A stretch of DNA of 64,000 nucleotides from contig NZ_JH815593.1 of the NCBI RefSeq assembly GCF_000298075.1, forward strand, positions 1,504,542 to 1,568,541. Direction: 5' to 3'. This document shows positions 63,134-64,000 of the stretch, piece by piece. The position numbers were made by a program, and so were the translations under genes. Position 1 is the stretch's first letter, and each line of letters opens with the position of its first letter. The DNA is from Staphylococcus massiliensis CCUG 55927. Its GTDB lineage: Bacteria; Bacillota; Bacilli; Staphylococcales; Staphylococcaceae. Below the pieces are notes generated by a model. The model made no database searches, was not told the origin of the DNA, and was given only the letters and a program-made list of their open reading frames with translations.

Positions 63134-64000
63134 ATGAATGCTTCGGATACACTTTTACTTATGTTTTGTACGTTATTAGTTTGGATTATGACACCTGGAC
63201 TTGCCTTATTTTACGGCGGGCTCGTACAGTCTAAAAACGTGTTGACCACTGCCATGCATAGTATGTCAGCAATTATGGTCGTGACACTGACTTGGATTAT
63301 TCTAGGATTCTCGCTTAGTTTCGGCGGTAGTCATACTTTAATCGGTGACTTATCATTCTTTATGTTGAACGATGTGAACTTCGACGTTCATAAGGACTTT
63401 TCAGAGACGGTGCCCTTCTCGTTAATTATGCTGTTTCAATTAACATTCTGCACCATCGCGGTCTCGATCTTAACGGGGTCTGTCGCAGAGCGCATGAAGT
63501 TTATACCGTTTCTCATCTTTATGGTACTTTGGGTTGTGTTTGTATACAGTCCCGTGGCGCACTGGGTTTGGGGTGGCGGTTGGATCCATCAGCTTGGCGC
63601 AATTGACTACGCGGGCGGAACGGTTGTACATATTTCATCCGGCGTTTCGGGTCTCGTTCTCGCTTTAATGCTCGGTTCGCGTAACAAGCAAAATATGAAA
63701 CCGCCGCATAACTTAATGACAACATTGATTGGTGGTATCTTGATTTGGTTCGGATGGTTCGGTTTTAATGCTGGTTCGAGTTTAAGTCTCAACGAAATTT
63801 CGTTACTCTCATTGGTGAATACGTTTATCGCGTCAAACTGTGGCGTGCTCGGTTGGGTTATTTTGGAATACGTGACGAAGCAGAAAGTGACGTTGATTGG
63901 TACGCTTTCAGGTATGCTTGCGGGTCTCGTGACGATTACGCCTGCAGCTGGTTACGTGAGCTACACAAGTTCGATTATCTTAGGGATTGTCGGCGGTATG
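63134..64000 (+). CDS. amt: Ammonium transporter, 3' end outside window
   Basis: An open frame of 289 codons runs to the right edge without a stop. The start ATG follows TGGAG. The protein opens with LLLMFCTLLVWIMTPGLALFYGGLVQSKNVL and has HWVWGGGWIHQLGAIDYAGGTVVHISSGVSGLV, an Amt/Rh signature including the pore histidine. FGWFGFNAGSSL follows. Eight or more helices are visible. The family has about 400 residues, so roughly a quarter is missing. A PII gene could follow beyond the window. Confidence 0.95.
   Translation, partial: MNASDTLLLMFCTLLVWIMTPGLALFYGGLVQSKNVLTTAMHSMSAIMVVTLTWIILGFSLSFGGSHTLIGDLSFFMLNDVNFDVHKDFSETVPFSLIMLFQLTFCTIAVSILTGSVAERMKFIPFLIFMVLWVVFVYSPVAHWVWGGGWIHQLGAIDYAGGTVVHISSGVSGLVLALMLGSRNKQNMKPPHNLMTTLIGGILIWFGWFGFNAGSSLSLNEISLLSLVNTFIASNCGVLGWVILEYVTKQKVTLIGTLSGMLAGLVTITPAAGYVSYTSSIILGIVGGM

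Overview
The window looks like a chromosomal segment of a staphylococcus or close relative (Staphylococcaceae). The DNA is AT-rich with strong AGGAGG-type ribosome binding sites. It carries a SaCas9-type CRISPR-Cas locus, a FemA/FemB-type peptidoglycan bridge transferase, OatA, an SceD/IsaA-type transglycosylase, a secreted staphylococcal lipase, an IsdC-like NEAT protein with sortase B, a BraRS/BraDE-type antimicrobial-peptide module and class I fructose-bisphosphate aldolase. I cannot name the species. The de novo NAD genes nadC-nadA argue against S. aureus itself.

Layout. 1-6.4 kb: end of a bacteriocin-type (lactococcin 972 group) ABC module, two DUF3147 membrane proteins, an SDR dehydrogenase, a DUF4352-like membrane protein, an XRE/DUF3169/CPBP operon and a GNAT enzyme. 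6.5-12.7 kb: copper ATPase behind a CsoR-like operator, OatA, two tandem-repeat arrays and sceD. 13.2-16.9 kb: nadC-nadA divergent from nifS-niaR around a NiaR-like palindrome, with no nadB. 17.1-22.3 kb: esterase, a serine-tRNA-like gene divergent from a FemA/FemB paralogue, and a second OatA-like acyltransferase bracketed by related repeats. 22.5-28.0 kb: choline to glycine betaine genes betA, betB and a BCCT transporter. 28.4-36.2 kb: lipase, then CRISPR array, csn2, cas2, cas1, cas9 and tracrRNA, all on the minus strand. 36.3-44.3 kb: small membrane proteins, DUF523, an M20 hydrolase, a HAD enzyme, fda, an MscS-like channel and a secreted protein. 44.4-49.8 kb: LysR regulator, ABC importer and phosphatase. 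49.8-54.5 kb: alsD, DUF2200, CHAP protein, broken srtB, an Isd-like pair and an HsmA-like protein. 54.6-64 kb: DHA2 exporter, a broken MFS gene with its XRE regulator between two large hairpin elements, the Bra module and the start of amt.

Five genes are interrupted: cas9 (1-nt loss in an A tract), cas1 (in-frame TAA), the DUF523 gene (1-nt loss in a G tract), srtB (in-frame TAA) and an MFS gene (frameshift). The two homopolymer losses could be sequencing errors. The two nonsense codons are substitutions and harder to explain that way.

The most interesting unit is at 17.87-19.55 kb. A 90-nt type II tRNA with serine identity features but a UUU anticodon, an all-A/U anticodon stem and two U-U mismatches in the T-stem has its own promoter and terminator. 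It lies back to back with a FemA/FemB-type aminoacyl-tRNA-dependent transferase. I propose a seryl-tRNA dedicated to peptidoglycan cross-bridge synthesis. A second theme is a set of intergenic tandem arrays of unrelated sequence but common design: units of about 40 bp, each with a short inverted repeat. A third is a recurring AAAGGGCTTTTCAAAA-like motif.
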